DNA from: Chitinophaga sp. S165
GTDB taxonomy: Bacteria > Bacteroidota > Bacteroidia > Chitinophagales > Chitinophagaceae
Direction: 5' to 3'
DNA length: 64,000 nucleotides
Assembly: GCF_003182155.1 (NCBI RefSeq)
Contig: NZ_QGTG01000007.1
Span: 353,948-417,947 of the forward strand
Below, one piece after another: positions 1 to 9,149 of the stretch. Positions within the stretch are counted from its first letter, which is position 1; every line of letters starts with the position of its first letter. The notes under the pieces were generated by a model. It saw nothing but the letters and a program-made list of their open reading frames with translations. It ran no database searches and was not told the origin of the DNA. Made by a program: the position numbers and the translations under genes.

Positions 1-567
1 CAAAGCACGTAAGCTATTACCATGTGCAGCAATGATTACGTTCTTATGATTCCTTACAGCGCTCATGATCGTTTCAGTCCAGTAAGGCAATACCCTATCC
101 ATTGTTTCACTAAGATTTTCAGTCAGTGGTAATTCTCTTTCCGTTAGTTCTTTATACCGCGGATCATTGCCTGGATATCGCGGATCAGCTTTGTCAAGTG
201 CGGGTGGATGTTCATGTGGGTCCCTCCGCCATTTATGTACTTGCGCTTCTCCATATTTAGTGACTATTTCCGCTTTGTTCAATCCTTGCAAGGCGCCATA
301 AAAGCGTTCGTTCAGGCGCCATGACTTCTGCACGGGTATCCATAAAAGGTCCATTTCTTCCAGTGCGAGGTTCATGGTTTTAATGGACCGTTTTAAAACA
401 GACGTGAACCCGATGTCGAAAGAGTAGCCATTCTCTTTTAAGATTTTCCCCGCATGCCTGGCCTGTGCAATACCTTCTTCTGAAAGATCTACATCTGTCC
501 AGCCCGTGAAACGGTTTTCCAGGTTCCATTGGCTTTGTCCATGCCGAAGCAATACCAGTTTAGTCAT
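1..567 (-). CDS. gpmA: 2,3-bisphosphoglycerate-dependent phosphoglycerate mutase (3' end cut by window)
   Basis: Glycolytic and gluconeogenic enzyme that interconverts 3- and 2-phosphoglycerate in the cytoplasm. The ATG lies at 565-567 on the minus strand and the frame is open to the window edge, giving 189 codons of a protein usually about 210-250 residues long. Visible motifs are the phospho-histidine motif RHGQSQWN at residues 8-15, the FTGWTD segment just after it, RLNERFYGALQGLNK in the middle, and the second catalytic histidine in AAHGNSLRAL at the edge. These identify the cofactor-dependent family clearly. The C-terminus is outside the window. It is divergent from the PepSY gene that follows. 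Confidence 0.95.
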   Translation of the reverse strand, partial: MTKLVLLRHGQSQWNLENRFTGWTDVDLSEEGIAQARHAGKILKENGYSFDIGFTSVLKRSIKTMNLALEEMDLLWIPVQKSWRLNERFYGALQGLNKAEIVTKYGEAQVHKWRRDPHEHPPALDKADPRYPGNDPRYKELTERELPLTENLSETMDRVLPYWTETIMSAVRNHKNVIIAAHGNSLRAL

Positions 568-685
568 CGTTGTTGTATTGTGTAGGAAAAGGTATAACTT
601 TTACCTACTCGTATCCGATCTTTTTCATGGCCTTTTCATGGTTTTTTATTTCCCGATTGCGTAAACCATTTGCTTTATAAGGGGG

Positions 686-693
686 TACTTTTG
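686..693 (+). promoter_or_regulatory. possible Bacteroidota -7 element (TACTTTTG)
   Basis: TACTTTTG matches the Bacteroidota TAnnTTTG -7 consensus and sits about 40 bases before the PepSY gene. The nearest upstream TTTG (669-672) is only 13 bases away, which is shorter than the usual spacing, so the -33 part is not convincing. Confidence 0.35.
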
Positions 694-734
694 CCACATC
701 TATCAACTTATAGCGCGTACTCAATCTCGTAAAC

Positions 735-1967
735 ATGAATTTTTTCTCCCGGAAGCCGAAGCCAGCTGTTAAAAAGAAACGTAGCCTATTCTACCGTATA
801 TCGGCCTGGCTGCATTTATGGCTGGGGCTGATCACTGGCCTCGTTATGCTTATTGTATGCGTTACCGCCTGCATATGGGTATTTCATGATGAGATCACCC
901 GGTTGACGGAATCCGAAACAGTAGTTGCCCGCCAGGATAAACCCGTGATCACTCCTAATCAGGTAAAGTCAATAGCAGCGGCAAGATATCCGGATAAAAA
1001 AGCCGGTTATGTTACCTACCAGCAGGGAACGGCTATTTATCTGAGCCTGGGCGAGGGGAGAAAGGGTAATACCGTAATGAGATTGAATCCTTACACAGGT
1101 CAGGTGATCAGTGTACAGGAGCATAAAGCCGGCGAGACAGATTTTTTCCGTTTTATATTGAATGGCCACCGTTTCCTGTGGATGCCTGTTGAAATAGGAA
1201 GACCCATCGTGAACTACAGCACCCTCATTTTTGTAATCATCCTTATTACCGGAATGATAATGTGGTGGCCACAGAAGTGGACGAAAGCTACCCGCGACCA
1301 GAGTTTCAAGATCAAGTGGAAGGCCTCGTTCAAAAGAGTGAACTATGACCTGCATAATGTACTCGGTTTTTACTCATTGCTGGTTGTATTGGCAATGGCA
1401 CTGACCGGTATGGTGTATGGCATAAAATGGTATAGCCAGGGATTGTACTGGGTTACTTCTGCCGGACAAACACTGCCTGAGTTTAAAAGACCGCAGTCTG
1501 ATTCTTTGCAGGCTGGTAAATTATATACCCCTGAACAGGCAATGGACCTGGCATGGGGGAAAGTACTCAGTAAACATCCGGAAGCAGAAGGGTTTTATTA
1601 CACCTTTGCGGATACTTCAAAACCTAAAGCAGCCATTAACATCACTGTCTACCCTACTGTCGGTAAATATTATAATAACAGGAGTTATGCTTTTGACCAG
1701 CATACCCTGGAGCAGCTGAAAGGCAATAAAGTTTACGACACAAGTTTTGAAGAGGCAGGCTTTGGCGGGAAACTGCGTAGAATGAACTACGATATACACG
1801 TTGGGTCTATACTGGGATTACCCGGAAAGATCCTTGCCTTCTTTGGCGCCCTGATCGGGGCCAGTTTACCGGTTACCGGCCTTCTGGTTTGGCTGGGACG
1901 TAAAAAGAAGAGCAAAAAAGGAGCTGTTAAGAAACAGCAGACAGCGAAAGCATTTCAGCCAGTTTAA
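735..1967 (+). CDS. PepSY-associated TM helix domain protein
   Basis: Inner-membrane protein of 410 residues in the PepSY-TM (PiuB-like) family. Members often accompany TonB siderophore receptors and are thought to take part in ferric-siderophore reduction or iron uptake. The sequence shows TM1 around residues 27-52, a periplasmic PepSY-like stretch after it, TM2 around 155-178, TM3 around 210-230 and TM4 near 372-392, then a Lys-rich cytoplasmic tail. Histidines beside the helices (LHLWLG, NGHRFLW, YDLHNVLG, YDIHVGS) are the family's candidate haem or metal ligands. No TonB receptor is adjacent here, so the iron link is inferred from family only. A good terminator follows. Confidence 0.85.
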   Translation: MNFFSRKPKPAVKKKRSLFYRISAWLHLWLGLITGLVMLIVCVTACIWVFHDEITRLTESETVVARQDKPVITPNQVKSIAAARYPDKKAGYVTYQQGTAIYLSLGEGRKGNTVMRLNPYTGQVISVQEHKAGETDFFRFILNGHRFLWMPVEIGRPIVNYSTLIFVIILITGMIMWWPQKWTKATRDQSFKIKWKASFKRVNYDLHNVLGFYSLLVVLAMALTGMVYGIKWYSQGLYWVTSAGQTLPEFKRPQSDSLQAGKLYTPEQAMDLAWGKVLSKHPEAEGFYYTFADTSKPKAAINITVYPTVGKYYNNRSYAFDQHTLEQLKGNKVYDTSFEEAGFGGKLRRMNYDIHVGSILGLPGKILAFFGALIGASLPVTGLLVWLGRKKKSKKGAVKKQQTAKAFQPV

Positions 1968-1991
1968 GTAAGCGCGCCATTATATTGTTTG

Positions 1992-2033
1992 ACAGGCCGT
2001 CCCGTACACCGGAGACGGCCTGTTCGTTTTTTT
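1992..2033 (+). terminator. intrinsic terminator after PepSY gene
   Basis: Perfect 10-bp stem (acaggccgtc at 1992-2001, gacggcctgt at 2014-2023), 12-base loop, then a T run at 2027-2033. Confidence 0.85.
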
Positions 2034-2140
2034 ATTCCTTTTGAGGGAAGTCTGCTAAAAAATCATATATTCATTTATTGATATTAACATAAAGACTCAC
2101 TACAATGCCTCAGTGCTTGTAGCTTAATAAAACGCGTTCT

Positions 2141-4540
2141 ATGAAAAGACACATCAACAAGGTGGCCGTTTTAGGTTCAGGAGTAATGGGTTCACGTATA
2201 GCAGCTCATTTTGCAGGAGTCGGAGTTCAGGTATTGTTACTGGATATTGCCCCTAAAGAGTTAACTGATACAGAAAAAGCTAAAGGACTGTCGCTGGACA
2301 GTAAACCCGTAAAGAACCGCATCGTAAATGAAGCATTGCAGTCTGCCCTGAAGGCAAACCCTTCGCCTGTATACAATAAGGATGTGGTAAAACTGATCCG
2401 TACAGGCAACTTTACGGATGATATGAAAGAGATCGCTAACTATGACTGGATCATTGAAGTAGTAGTAGAGAACCTTGATATCAAAAAATCTATATTCACG
2501 GAAGTGGAAAAGTACCGTAAACCGGGTACGCTTATCACTTCCAATACATCAGGTATTCCCATTCACCTGATGGCAGAAGGCCGTAGTGATGATTTTAAGA
2601 AACATTTCTGCGGTACGCACTTCTTTAACCCTCCGCGTTATCTGCGCCTACTGGAAATTATTCCAACTCCATATACTGACCAGGAGATAATTGACTTCCT
2701 GATGCATTACGGCGATCTCTATCTTGGTAAAACTACCGTACTCTGTAAGGATACGCCGGCATTTATTGCCAACAGGGTAGGGGTATATTCCATCATGGCG
2801 ATCTTCCATATCATGCAGGAAATGAAGCTGAATATCGACGAGATAGATACGCTGACAGGACCGGTGATCGGACGGCCTAAATCGGCTACTTTCCGTACAG
2901 CCGATGTGGTGGGAATCGATACACTTGTAAAAGTGGCAAAAGGAGTAGCTGAAAATTGTCCGCGGGATGAAGCCAGGGATATTTTTGTGATCCCGCCATT
3001 TCTGCAGAAAGTGGTGGAAAATAAATGGCTGGGCGATAAAACCGGTCAGGGCTTCTACAAAAAGACCAAAGGTGAAGGTGGTAAGGAGATCCTGACACTG
3101 AACCTGGAAACCATGGAGTATGGTCCAAGACAGAAATCAAAATTTGCCAGTATTGAAGCAGCTAAACAGGTAGAAGACCTGAAGCCACGATTGGCAGCAC
3201 TGTACAACGCGACGGATAAAGCCGGACAATTCTATCAGCAGTTCCACGCTCATTTATTCTCTTATATATCTCATCGTATCCCGGAAATAGCGGATGATAT
3301 CTACAAAGTGGATGACGCTATGAAAGCAGGTTTTGGCTGGGAAATAGGGCCCTTTGAATCGTGGGACGTAATAGGTGTTGAAAATGGCATCAAGGCAATA
3401 GAAGCAAAGGGATTGACTGTTGCAGCCTGGGTAAAAGAAATGTTGGATAAAGGAGTGAAGCATTTCTACAAGGTGGAGAATGGAAAGCGGTATTACTACG
3501 ACGTTAAGACACATGTATATAAACTGCTGCCAGGTGCAGATACTTTCGTTATCCTGGAGAATCTTTCCGGCAATGTAGTCTGGAAGAACAGTGCCTGCAA
3601 CCTGTATGATATAGGCGATGGGGTAGTAGCGCTCGACTGGAAAACGAAAATGAATACGATAGGCGGTGAGGTACTGGAAGGTGTGAATAAAGCGATTGAC
3701 AGGGCGGAGAAGGATTTCCGCGGACTGATCCTCGCTAACGAAGGCGCTAATTTCTCAGCAGGGGCTAACGTTGGAATGATCTTCATGTTTGCTGCTGAGC
3801 AGGAATATGATGAACTGGATATGGCAGTGCGGATGTTCCAGAAAACTACCATGCGTCTTCGTTATTCGTCTATCCCGACAATTGTAGCGCCTCATGCACT
3901 GACATTAGGCGGCGGATGTGAAATGTGCCTGCATGCAGATAAAGTACAGGCAGCAGCCGAATCTTATATCGGGTTGGTGGAACTCGGTGTAGGACTGATA
4001 CCAGGTGGTGGCGGTACTAAAGAAATGGCTTTGCGTGCCAGCGATGAATTCAAGGAAGGCCGCATAGAAGAAGAACCGCTGAAGGATAGGTTTATGACCA
4101 TCGCGATGGCCAAAGTGAGTACATCTGCTCATGAGGCGTTCGATCTGGGTATTCTGCGGAAAGGCCATGATGAGATCAGCCTTAACCAGAGCCGTGTGAT
4201 AGCTGACGCCAAACGAAGCATACTACAGATGGCAGAGGAAGGATATACCCGCCCGATAGAAAGAAAAGACGTGAAAGTACTGGGCCGTACAGCATTGGGT
4301 ATGATGTTGACGGGTATCCATAGTATGCGGTTCTCAAATTATATATCAGACCACGATGCAAAAATAGCAGGTAAACTTGCCTATGTAATGAGTGGGGGTG
4401 ATCTGTCTGAAGCAACGCTGGTAAGCGAGCAATATCTGCTCGATATTGAGCGGGAAGCATTTCTTAGTCTGGCGGGAGAGCGTAAGACCTTGGAAAGGCT
4501 GCAAAGCGTGATCAAAACAGGGAAACCAATAAGAAACTAA
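2141..4540 (+). CDS. 3-hydroxyacyl-CoA dehydrogenase / enoyl-CoA hydratase, FadN-like
   Basis: Multifunctional fatty-acid beta-oxidation enzyme of 799 residues. The dehydrogenase half comes first: an NAD-binding GSGVMGSRIA motif near residue 12, TSNTSGIPI, and the catalytic-His region HFFNPPRYLRLLEIIP. The crotonase half comes last: FSAGANVGM as oxyanion loop, GGGCEM, and VELGVGLIPGGGGT, carrying the two expected glutamates. This order is the reverse of E. coli FadB and is that of Bacillus FadN, which has about the same length. FadN-type enzymes usually sit next to a thiolase and an acyl-CoA dehydrogenase. Here the downstream neighbour, eight bases away, is an ABC transporter instead, so those partners must be elsewhere. 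Confidence 0.92.
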   Translation: MKRHINKVAVLGSGVMGSRIAAHFAGVGVQVLLLDIAPKELTDTEKAKGLSLDSKPVKNRIVNEALQSALKANPSPVYNKDVVKLIRTGNFTDDMKEIANYDWIIEVVVENLDIKKSIFTEVEKYRKPGTLITSNTSGIPIHLMAEGRSDDFKKHFCGTHFFNPPRYLRLLEIIPTPYTDQEIIDFLMHYGDLYLGKTTVLCKDTPAFIANRVGVYSIMAIFHIMQEMKLNIDEIDTLTGPVIGRPKSATFRTADVVGIDTLVKVAKGVAENCPRDEARDIFVIPPFLQKVVENKWLGDKTGQGFYKKTKGEGGKEILTLNLETMEYGPRQKSKFASIEAAKQVEDLKPRLAALYNATDKAGQFYQQFHAHLFSYISHRIPEIADDIYKVDDAMKAGFGWEIGPFESWDVIGVENGIKAIEAKGLTVAAWVKEMLDKGVKHFYKVENGKRYYYDVKTHVYKLLPGADTFVILENLSGNVVWKNSACNLYDIGDGVVALDWKTKMNTIGGEVLEGVNKAIDRAEKDFRGLILANEGANFSAGANVGMIFMFAAEQEYDELDMAVRMFQKTTMRLRYSSIPTIVAPHALTLGGGCEMCLHADKVQAAAESYIGLVELGVGLIPGGGGTKEMALRASDEFKEGRIEEEPLKDRFMTIAMAKVSTSAHEAFDLGILRKGHDEISLNQSRVIADAKRSILQMAEEGYTRPIERKDVKVLGRTALGMMLTGIHSMRFSNYISDHDAKIAGKLAYVMSGGDLSEATLVSEQYLLDIEREAFLSLAGERKTLERLQSVIKTGKPIRN

Positions 4541-4548
4541 AACACCTG

Positions 4549-5442
4549 ATGTCAACTATTCTTTCCGTTAAGAACATTTCAAAAATGTATGGGTCCGTAC
4601 ACGCCCTGACAAGTATATCATTCGATATCCCTGCGGGTAGTGTATTCGGTATACTCGGGCCGAATGGCAGTGGCAAAACCACTTTGTTGGGTATAGTAAC
4701 CAACGTGCTAATGCCGGACGTAGGTACTTTTACCCTGATGGGAGCCCCATCTTCAGCCGTGCAAAGGCGGAAGATCGGTACGCTGCTGGAAACGCCGAAC
4801 TTCTACCATTATCTCTCCGGCTACCGGAATCTGCAGATAGCAGCCGCCATTAAACAGCAAAGCGAGGCAGACATCCCCCGGGTACTGGAGTTGGCGGGAC
4901 TAACGGCCCGGCAGCATTCCGCTTTTAAGACCTATTCACTGGGTATGAAACAAAGGCTGGCAATTGCAAGCGCCATGCTGGGAGATCCGGAAGTGCTGAT
5001 ACTGGACGAACCGGCCAATGGACTGGACCCTGTGGGAATAGCCGAAGTCAGGAACCTGATCAGAGAGCTGGCGAAGTCGGGAAAGACCATCATTATGGCT
5101 AGCCACCTGCTGGATGAAGTGGAAAAGGTATGTACACATGTGGTGGTGCTCAGAAAAGGAAAATTACTGGGCTCCGGTCCGGTAAATACCGTTATGTCCA
5201 GGGATAATTTCGTTGAAATAGGAAGTGCAGACAATCACATACTGGGAACGATAATAAGGGATCATCCTGCTTTTGTGCAATTGCTACCTTCCAATGAGGG
5301 ACTGTTGCGGGTGACATTCAATGAAACGGTCGATCTGGCGGATCTCAATAACTGGTGCGCACAGCAAGGCATCTGGCTCAATCATCTTCAGATGAGCAGA
5401 AAGAGCCTGGAAACCGCATTCCTGGAATTAACCAATAACTAA
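4549..5442 (+). CDS. ABC transporter ATP-binding protein
   Basis: ATPase subunit of an ABC-2-type exporter, 297 residues. It carries Walker A GPNGSGKT at residues 37-44, the signature YSLGMKQR, Walker B VLILDEPANGLDP and a switch histidine in MASHLLDE. The C-terminal 80 residues form the regulatory tail common in drug-, bacitracin- or gliding-type ATPases. The gene starts eight bases after the beta-oxidation gene and 17 bases before its permease, so the two transporter genes are a pair and may be read through from upstream. The substrate cannot be told from sequence. Confidence 0.93.
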   Translation: MSTILSVKNISKMYGSVHALTSISFDIPAGSVFGILGPNGSGKTTLLGIVTNVLMPDVGTFTLMGAPSSAVQRRKIGTLLETPNFYHYLSGYRNLQIAAAIKQQSEADIPRVLELAGLTARQHSAFKTYSLGMKQRLAIASAMLGDPEVLILDEPANGLDPVGIAEVRNLIRELAKSGKTIIMASHLLDEVEKVCTHVVVLRKGKLLGSGPVNTVMSRDNFVEIGSADNHILGTIIRDHPAFVQLLPSNEGLLRVTFNETVDLADLNNWCAQQGIWLNHLQMSRKSLETAFLELTNN

Positions 5443-5459
5443 TCTATTGTACCGAGCAT

Positions 5460-6251
5460 ATGCTGCAGATCATTAAAATAGAATGGCTGAAGGTAAAGTA
5501 CTACCGCACTTTCTGGGTCTTCATCGGCCTGGGCCTGTTGTCCATTCTGGCGCCTAACTTTATTATTCACGATGTCTTCGCCAGGAGAATTCCCAAAGAG
5601 GCACAACCACTGCTGGGGCCATCCATATACGATTTTCCGACGGTCTGGCAAACAGTGAGCAGTGTCGGCTCCTATACCTCCGGTATTTTCGGCCTGTTAC
5701 TGATCACATTGGTGACCAATGAATTTACTTACAAGACACACCGTCAGAATATCATTGATGGATGGGAGCGCCGAGATTTTGTGCTCTCCAAGTTATTCTG
5801 GGTTGTAACACTGGCTCTGGTGGCATTTCTGGCCTCCCTTATCGCGGTGTTCATCTTTGGTAGTTTTTATGGGAAGGCTGCTTTCAGCCTGGAAAATAGT
5901 CATTATATATTCTACTACCTGTTACAGGTGATCGTATCGTTGTCACTGGCCTTGTGCCTGGCAATACTGGTAAAACGTACCGGACTGGCTATTATACTGT
6001 TCATAGGATATACGATGTTCCTTGAACAACTCCTTGTGTTTATCGCAAAACGCAATTGGGGTAATGCCGGAGGGTTGTTACCATTACAGGCAGGAGATGA
6101 ATTGCTGCCGTTTCCTGTTATGGAGAAAGTAGAGAAATTAGCTGGTTATCAGGTACCTTACGATAACGGGGTATACCTGATGGCAATGGTCATATATATT
6201 GTACTGTTAGTATTCGTTGTGTTCTCAAAGACAACTCGTACTGATCTGTAA
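5460..6251 (+). CDS. ABC-2 type transporter permease
   Basis: Integral membrane partner of the preceding ATPase, 263 residues. About six hydrophobic helices are visible: one after the N-terminal amphipathic start (FWVFIGLGLLSILAP), then TSGIFGLLLITLVTN, the LVAFLASLIAVFIFGS region, a VSLSLALCLAILV helix, an IILFIGYTMFLEQLL helix, and the C-terminal VIYIVLLVFVVFS. NEFTYKTHRQNIIDGWERRDF is the conserved cytoplasmic loop of ABC-2 permeases in Bacteroidota. No substrate is indicated. Confidence 0.88.
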   Translation: MLQIIKIEWLKVKYYRTFWVFIGLGLLSILAPNFIIHDVFARRIPKEAQPLLGPSIYDFPTVWQTVSSVGSYTSGIFGLLLITLVTNEFTYKTHRQNIIDGWERRDFVLSKLFWVVTLALVAFLASLIAVFIFGSFYGKAAFSLENSHYIFYYLLQVIVSLSLALCLAILVKRTGLAIILFIGYTMFLEQLLVFIAKRNWGNAGGLLPLQAGDELLPFPVMEKVEKLAGYQVPYDNGVYLMAMVIYIVLLVFVVFSKTTRTDL

Positions 6252-6322
6252 TATAACATGTTAATTATATGTTATTTGCGTTCTTAATCTGTTACGCATT
6301 ATTACTTATCGGTTAAGAATAT

Positions 6323-6330
6323 TAAATTTG
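6323..6330 (+). promoter_or_regulatory. candidate -7 element (TAAATTTG) upstream of surE
   Basis: TAAATTTG fits TAnnTTTG and lies 25 bases before the surE GTG. No TTTG or TTG was found 17-23 bases upstream, so this is a half-site only. Confidence 0.35.
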
Positions 6331-6354
6331 TTCCGAAACGTAAATTGAACATTT

Positions 6355-7134
6355 GTGAAGGGAAACGCGCAGGAAAAGATCATACTTGTAACGAACGATG
6401 ATGGTGTAACTGCTCCTGGCATCAGGGCATTGATAGAAGCGGTAAGTCCGCTGGGTAAGGTTGTAGTAGTGGCCCCGGACAGCCCGCAATCGGGCAAAGG
6501 GCATGCTATCACGATCGGAGTACCCCTGCGGCTCGACCAGGTATATCTGTTTGAAGGCATTGAAGCCTGGCAATGCTCCGGCACGCCGGTTGATTGTGTG
6601 AAACTGGCCCGTGACAAGATCCTGCACCGCCTGCCGGACATCTGTGTAAGTGGTATCAATCATGGCGCGAACCATTCCATCAATGTGATCTATTCCGGTA
6701 CTATGTCTGCCGCCATGGAAGCAGCAATAGAAGGAGTACCTTCGGTAGGGTTTTCTTACCTTGATTACAGTTTCGATGCTGATTTCTCTTTGTGTAAGGA
6801 AGTGGCTCATACGGTAGCTAAAAAGATGCTGGAATCTGAACTGCCGGAAGGGACCTTGTTCAACGTGAACATTCCCGTTGTAAAAAAAGAAGACTATAAA
6901 GGAATTAAGATATGCCGTCAGGCAGATGCAAAATGGGTGGAAGCGTTTGATGAGCGCCGTGACCCGCGGGGTAAGAAGTATTACTGGCTTACCGGTGAGT
7001 TCATTAACCGCGATAACGGAGAAGATACTGATGTATATGCATTGGCCAATAACTATGCTTCACTGGTACCAGTACAGTTTGACCTGACTGACTATAAGCT
7101 TAAGAAAAAGATAGAGAACGACTGGACATTCTGA
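6355..7134 (+). CDS. surE: 5'/3'-nucleotidase SurE
   Basis: Metal-dependent survival-protein nucleotidase that removes phosphate from nucleoside 5'- and 3'-monophosphates in the cytoplasm. It has 259 residues, the usual size. The metal-binding NDDG motif is at residues 14-17; VAPDSPQSGKGHA follows; and SGINHGANHSINVIYSGTMSAAMEAA supplies further active-site residues. The start is GTG at 6355, because no ATG lies in frame before NDDG and starting later would remove the first strand. A small membrane-protein gene follows almost immediately. Confidence 0.95.
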   Translation: MKGNAQEKIILVTNDDGVTAPGIRALIEAVSPLGKVVVVAPDSPQSGKGHAITIGVPLRLDQVYLFEGIEAWQCSGTPVDCVKLARDKILHRLPDICVSGINHGANHSINVIYSGTMSAAMEAAIEGVPSVGFSYLDYSFDADFSLCKEVAHTVAKKMLESELPEGTLFNVNIPVVKKEDYKGIKICRQADAKWVEAFDERRDPRGKKYYWLTGEFINRDNGEDTDVYALANNYASLVPVQFDLTDYKLKKKIENDWTF

Positions 7135-7165
7135 TGTGTATTACCGCACATTATCAAAACCTACT

Positions 7166-7471
7166 ATGTTAAAACGAGATAATCTCCTATTAGGCATTAT
7201 ACTGGGCCTTATCACACCGGTATTAGCCTTCTTCCTGTACTACCTATTGGTATATCTGCCTAAATATCAAAAATCATTAGCAGAGTTCATCGATATTCTT
7301 GGAGACAACCGCCAGGCGCTCCCAAAGCTGATAAGTGTATGTCTGTTATTAAACGGCCTGGTATTCTATTTTTATACCAGGAGCCGGAAAGACATCACAG
7401 CAAAAGGGATCTTTCTGGTTACCATGCTTTACGCCATCACTATTATCCTTCTGAAGATATTACACGGATAA
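7166..7471 (+). CDS. small membrane protein of unknown function
   Basis: Encodes 101 residues from the ATG at 7166; a GTG at 7136, two bases after the surE stop, would add ten residues. Three hydrophobic segments are visible: LLLGIILGLITPVLAFFLYYLLVYL, LISVCLLLNGLVFYFY, and GIFLVTMLYAITIILLKIL. I do not recognise a named family. It sits between surE and lpxB, an arrangement that would suit an envelope role, but nothing in the sequence proves that. Confidence 0.7.
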   Translation: MLKRDNLLLGIILGLITPVLAFFLYYLLVYLPKYQKSLAEFIDILGDNRQALPKLISVCLLLNGLVFYFYTRSRKDITAKGIFLVTMLYAITIILLKILHG

Positions 7472-7515
7472 GTCATTTCAGATCAGGGGCCAGGAATTAA
7501 TAAACCAGGTACATT

Positions 7516-7548
7516 TTAATTCCTGATTCTTAATTCCTGATCCCTGAT
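7516..7548. repeat. short direct repeat (TTAATTCCTGAT twice)
   Basis: TTAATTCCTGAT occurs at 7516-7527 and again at 7530-7541, followed by a partial CCTGAT. Related AT-rich words (ATTCGTAATT, TTAATTCCTGAT) recur in other gaps at 14820, 19040-19170, 46330 and 48848, so this is a dispersed intergenic sequence type. Confidence 0.55.
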
Positions 7549-7549
7549 T

Positions 7550-7557
7550 TATATTTG
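7550..7557 (+). promoter_or_regulatory. -7 element (TATATTTG) directly before lpxB
   Basis: TATATTTG ends five bases before the lpxB ATG at 7562, so transcription from it would give a leaderless or nearly leaderless mRNA. The 13-14-bp spaced repeats at 7516-7543 lie immediately upstream. No clear -33 TTTG was seen. Confidence 0.45.
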
Positions 7558-7561
7558 TCCT

Positions 7562-8665
7562 ATGAAGTATTATATCATCGCCGGTGAAGCTTCCGGTGAT
7601 CTCCATGGCAGCAATCTGATCAAACAATTGAAACAACAGGACACCACAGCGGATATCCGTTGCTGGGGAGGTGATATGATGCAGGAGGCGGGAGGAACGC
7701 TGGTAAAGCATTATAAGGACCTTGCTTTCATGGGTTTCATTGAAGTGGTGATGAACATCCGTACGGTGTTGAGGAATATGGAATTCTGTAAAAAGGATAT
7801 CCAGCAATATCAACCGGATGTATTGGTACTGATCGACTATGCAGGTTTCAACCTGCGTATTGCGGAATGGGCCAAACCGTTGGGGTATAAGACAGTATTT
7901 TATATCTCCCCGCAGGTATGGGCCTGGAAAGAGAACCGCGTAAAGAAGATCAAACAGAGTGTTGACAAGATGCTCTGTATCCTGCCATTCGAGCAGGAGT
8001 TTTATAAAAAATGGGATTACGCCGTAGAATATGTCGGCCATCCGCTTATCCAGGTAATAAAGGAAGCGAAGGAAAAGCCGGTAGATAAGCCATTGTCAGA
8101 TAAACCCATTATTGCCATCCTGCCCGGCAGCCGTAAGCAGGAAGTGAGCGTCAAACTTCCGATCATGCTCACTATGGCAAAACATTTTCCTGATCATCAA
8201 TTCATCGTAGCACAGGCCCCCAGCCTGGATGACGCTTTTATAGCGGGATTGACAGGTGCGCATCCCAATGTTTCCACCGTAAAGGGACAAACATATAACC
8301 TGTTACGTCAGGCAGAAGCCGCGCTGGTTACTTCGGGAACGGCCACATTGGAGACTGCCTTATTTGGAGTGCCTGAAGTGGTTTGTTATAAAGGAAGCGC
8401 CATCTCCTATTTCTTTGCCAAGAGACTGATCAAAGTAAAATATATAGCGTTAGTCAACTTAGTAATGGATAAACCTGTTGTTAAAGAGTTGATCCAGCAT
8501 GACCTGAATGAGGAGAATCTGTTAAGGGAACTGACTTTGTTATTAAAAGATAGCATAGTGCGTAACCGGATAAAAGCAGATTATGCCACACTTTGGGCGA
8601 AGCTGGGAGAAAAAGACGCCAGCCGCCGGGCAGCAGAAGTGATCTATGCGGAAGCGGTTCAGTAA
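7562..8665 (+). CDS. lpxB: lipid-A-disaccharide synthase
   Basis: Glycosyltransferase (GT19) of the Raetz pathway; joins UDP-2,3-diacylglucosamine to lipid X at the cytoplasmic face of the inner membrane. It has 367 residues. GEASGDLHG at residues 8-16 is the family signature; FYISPQVWAWKENRVKKIK, ILPGSRKQEV and TSGTATLETALFGVPEVV are further hallmarks. Other lpx genes are not adjacent. The start is fixed by the family N-terminus MKYYIIAGEASGD. Confidence 0.97.
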   Translation: MKYYIIAGEASGDLHGSNLIKQLKQQDTTADIRCWGGDMMQEAGGTLVKHYKDLAFMGFIEVVMNIRTVLRNMEFCKKDIQQYQPDVLVLIDYAGFNLRIAEWAKPLGYKTVFYISPQVWAWKENRVKKIKQSVDKMLCILPFEQEFYKKWDYAVEYVGHPLIQVIKEAKEKPVDKPLSDKPIIAILPGSRKQEVSVKLPIMLTMAKHFPDHQFIVAQAPSLDDAFIAGLTGAHPNVSTVKGQTYNLLRQAEAALVTSGTATLETALFGVPEVVCYKGSAISYFFAKRLIKVKYIALVNLVMDKPVVKELIQHDLNEENLLRELTLLLKDSIVRNRIKADYATLWAKLGEKDASRRAAEVIYAEAVQ

Positions 8666-8705
8666 GCGTCATGGCCTTTTAAACAGGGATGTGAGCAGCG
8701 TCCGT

Positions 8706-8879
8706 TTAGTGATGACGGGTGAATAACCTGATCAGCATTATTATCAGTGCTATCAGGAACACGACAATTGAGATACGGTTCATTCCATGCATCATGTAGA
8801 CATAACGATTCTTAGGTGCGGAGGGATCTTTTTTACCTATGTAGAGGTAACGCAGTATTTGTTGCCAGATGCTTTTCAT
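8706..8879 (-). CDS. small single-pass membrane protein (DUF6728-like)
   Basis: Encodes 57 residues from the ATG at 8877-8879. The N-terminal half reads MKSIWQQILRYLYIGKKDP, then RYVYMMHGMNRIS, then one hydrophobic helix (IVVFLIALIIMLIRLF) ending in RHH. I associate this pattern with the DUF6728 family of short Bacteroidota proteins, from memory and not certain. A longer start at 8906 would add nine residues but would overlap the promoter element at 8887-8894, so the shorter form is preferred. Function unknown. Confidence 0.7.
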   Translation of the reverse strand: MKSIWQQILRYLYIGKKDPSAPKNRYVYMMHGMNRISIVVFLIALIIMLIRLFTRHH

Positions 8880-8886
8880 AATAATA

Positions 8887-8918
8887 CAAAGATAGTTTTT
8901 ATACACCTACATAACCAA
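8887..8918 (-). promoter_or_regulatory. Bacteroidota-type promoter for the small membrane protein
   Basis: On the minus strand a TATCTTTG -7 element (8887-8894) is preceded by TTG at 8916-8918 with 21 bases between. The -7 element ends eight bases before the ATG, which predicts a leaderless transcript and supports the 8879 start. Confidence 0.6.
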
Positions 8919-9149
8919 TAACCTGACTCAGCAAGACCGGTCCGCAGGAGCATTCATGGAATGAACGGGAATGGCGGAAGGTAATATCCTATAGGAAAGT
9001 GGTAAAGTAAAATGAGTTATTAAGCGGGAATGTATATTACTTTGTCAGGGCCACTTATGAATTGCCGGACCCGGCGCCGGTTATCTTGTAGCCGCTAAAG
9101 GAAGAGCACGAAGTTCTAAGTTTCTCAGAGATACATTTAAAAATTAATC

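Noticed and set aside
6253..6275. AT-rich hairpin (ataacat/atgttat) after the ABC permease
   Set aside because: Only seven A-T-rich pairs and no T run; not a credible terminator.
9071..9080. GC palindrome ccggcgccgg before the fucosidase
   Set aside because: Single short palindrome, no regulator adjacent; too little to call an operator.
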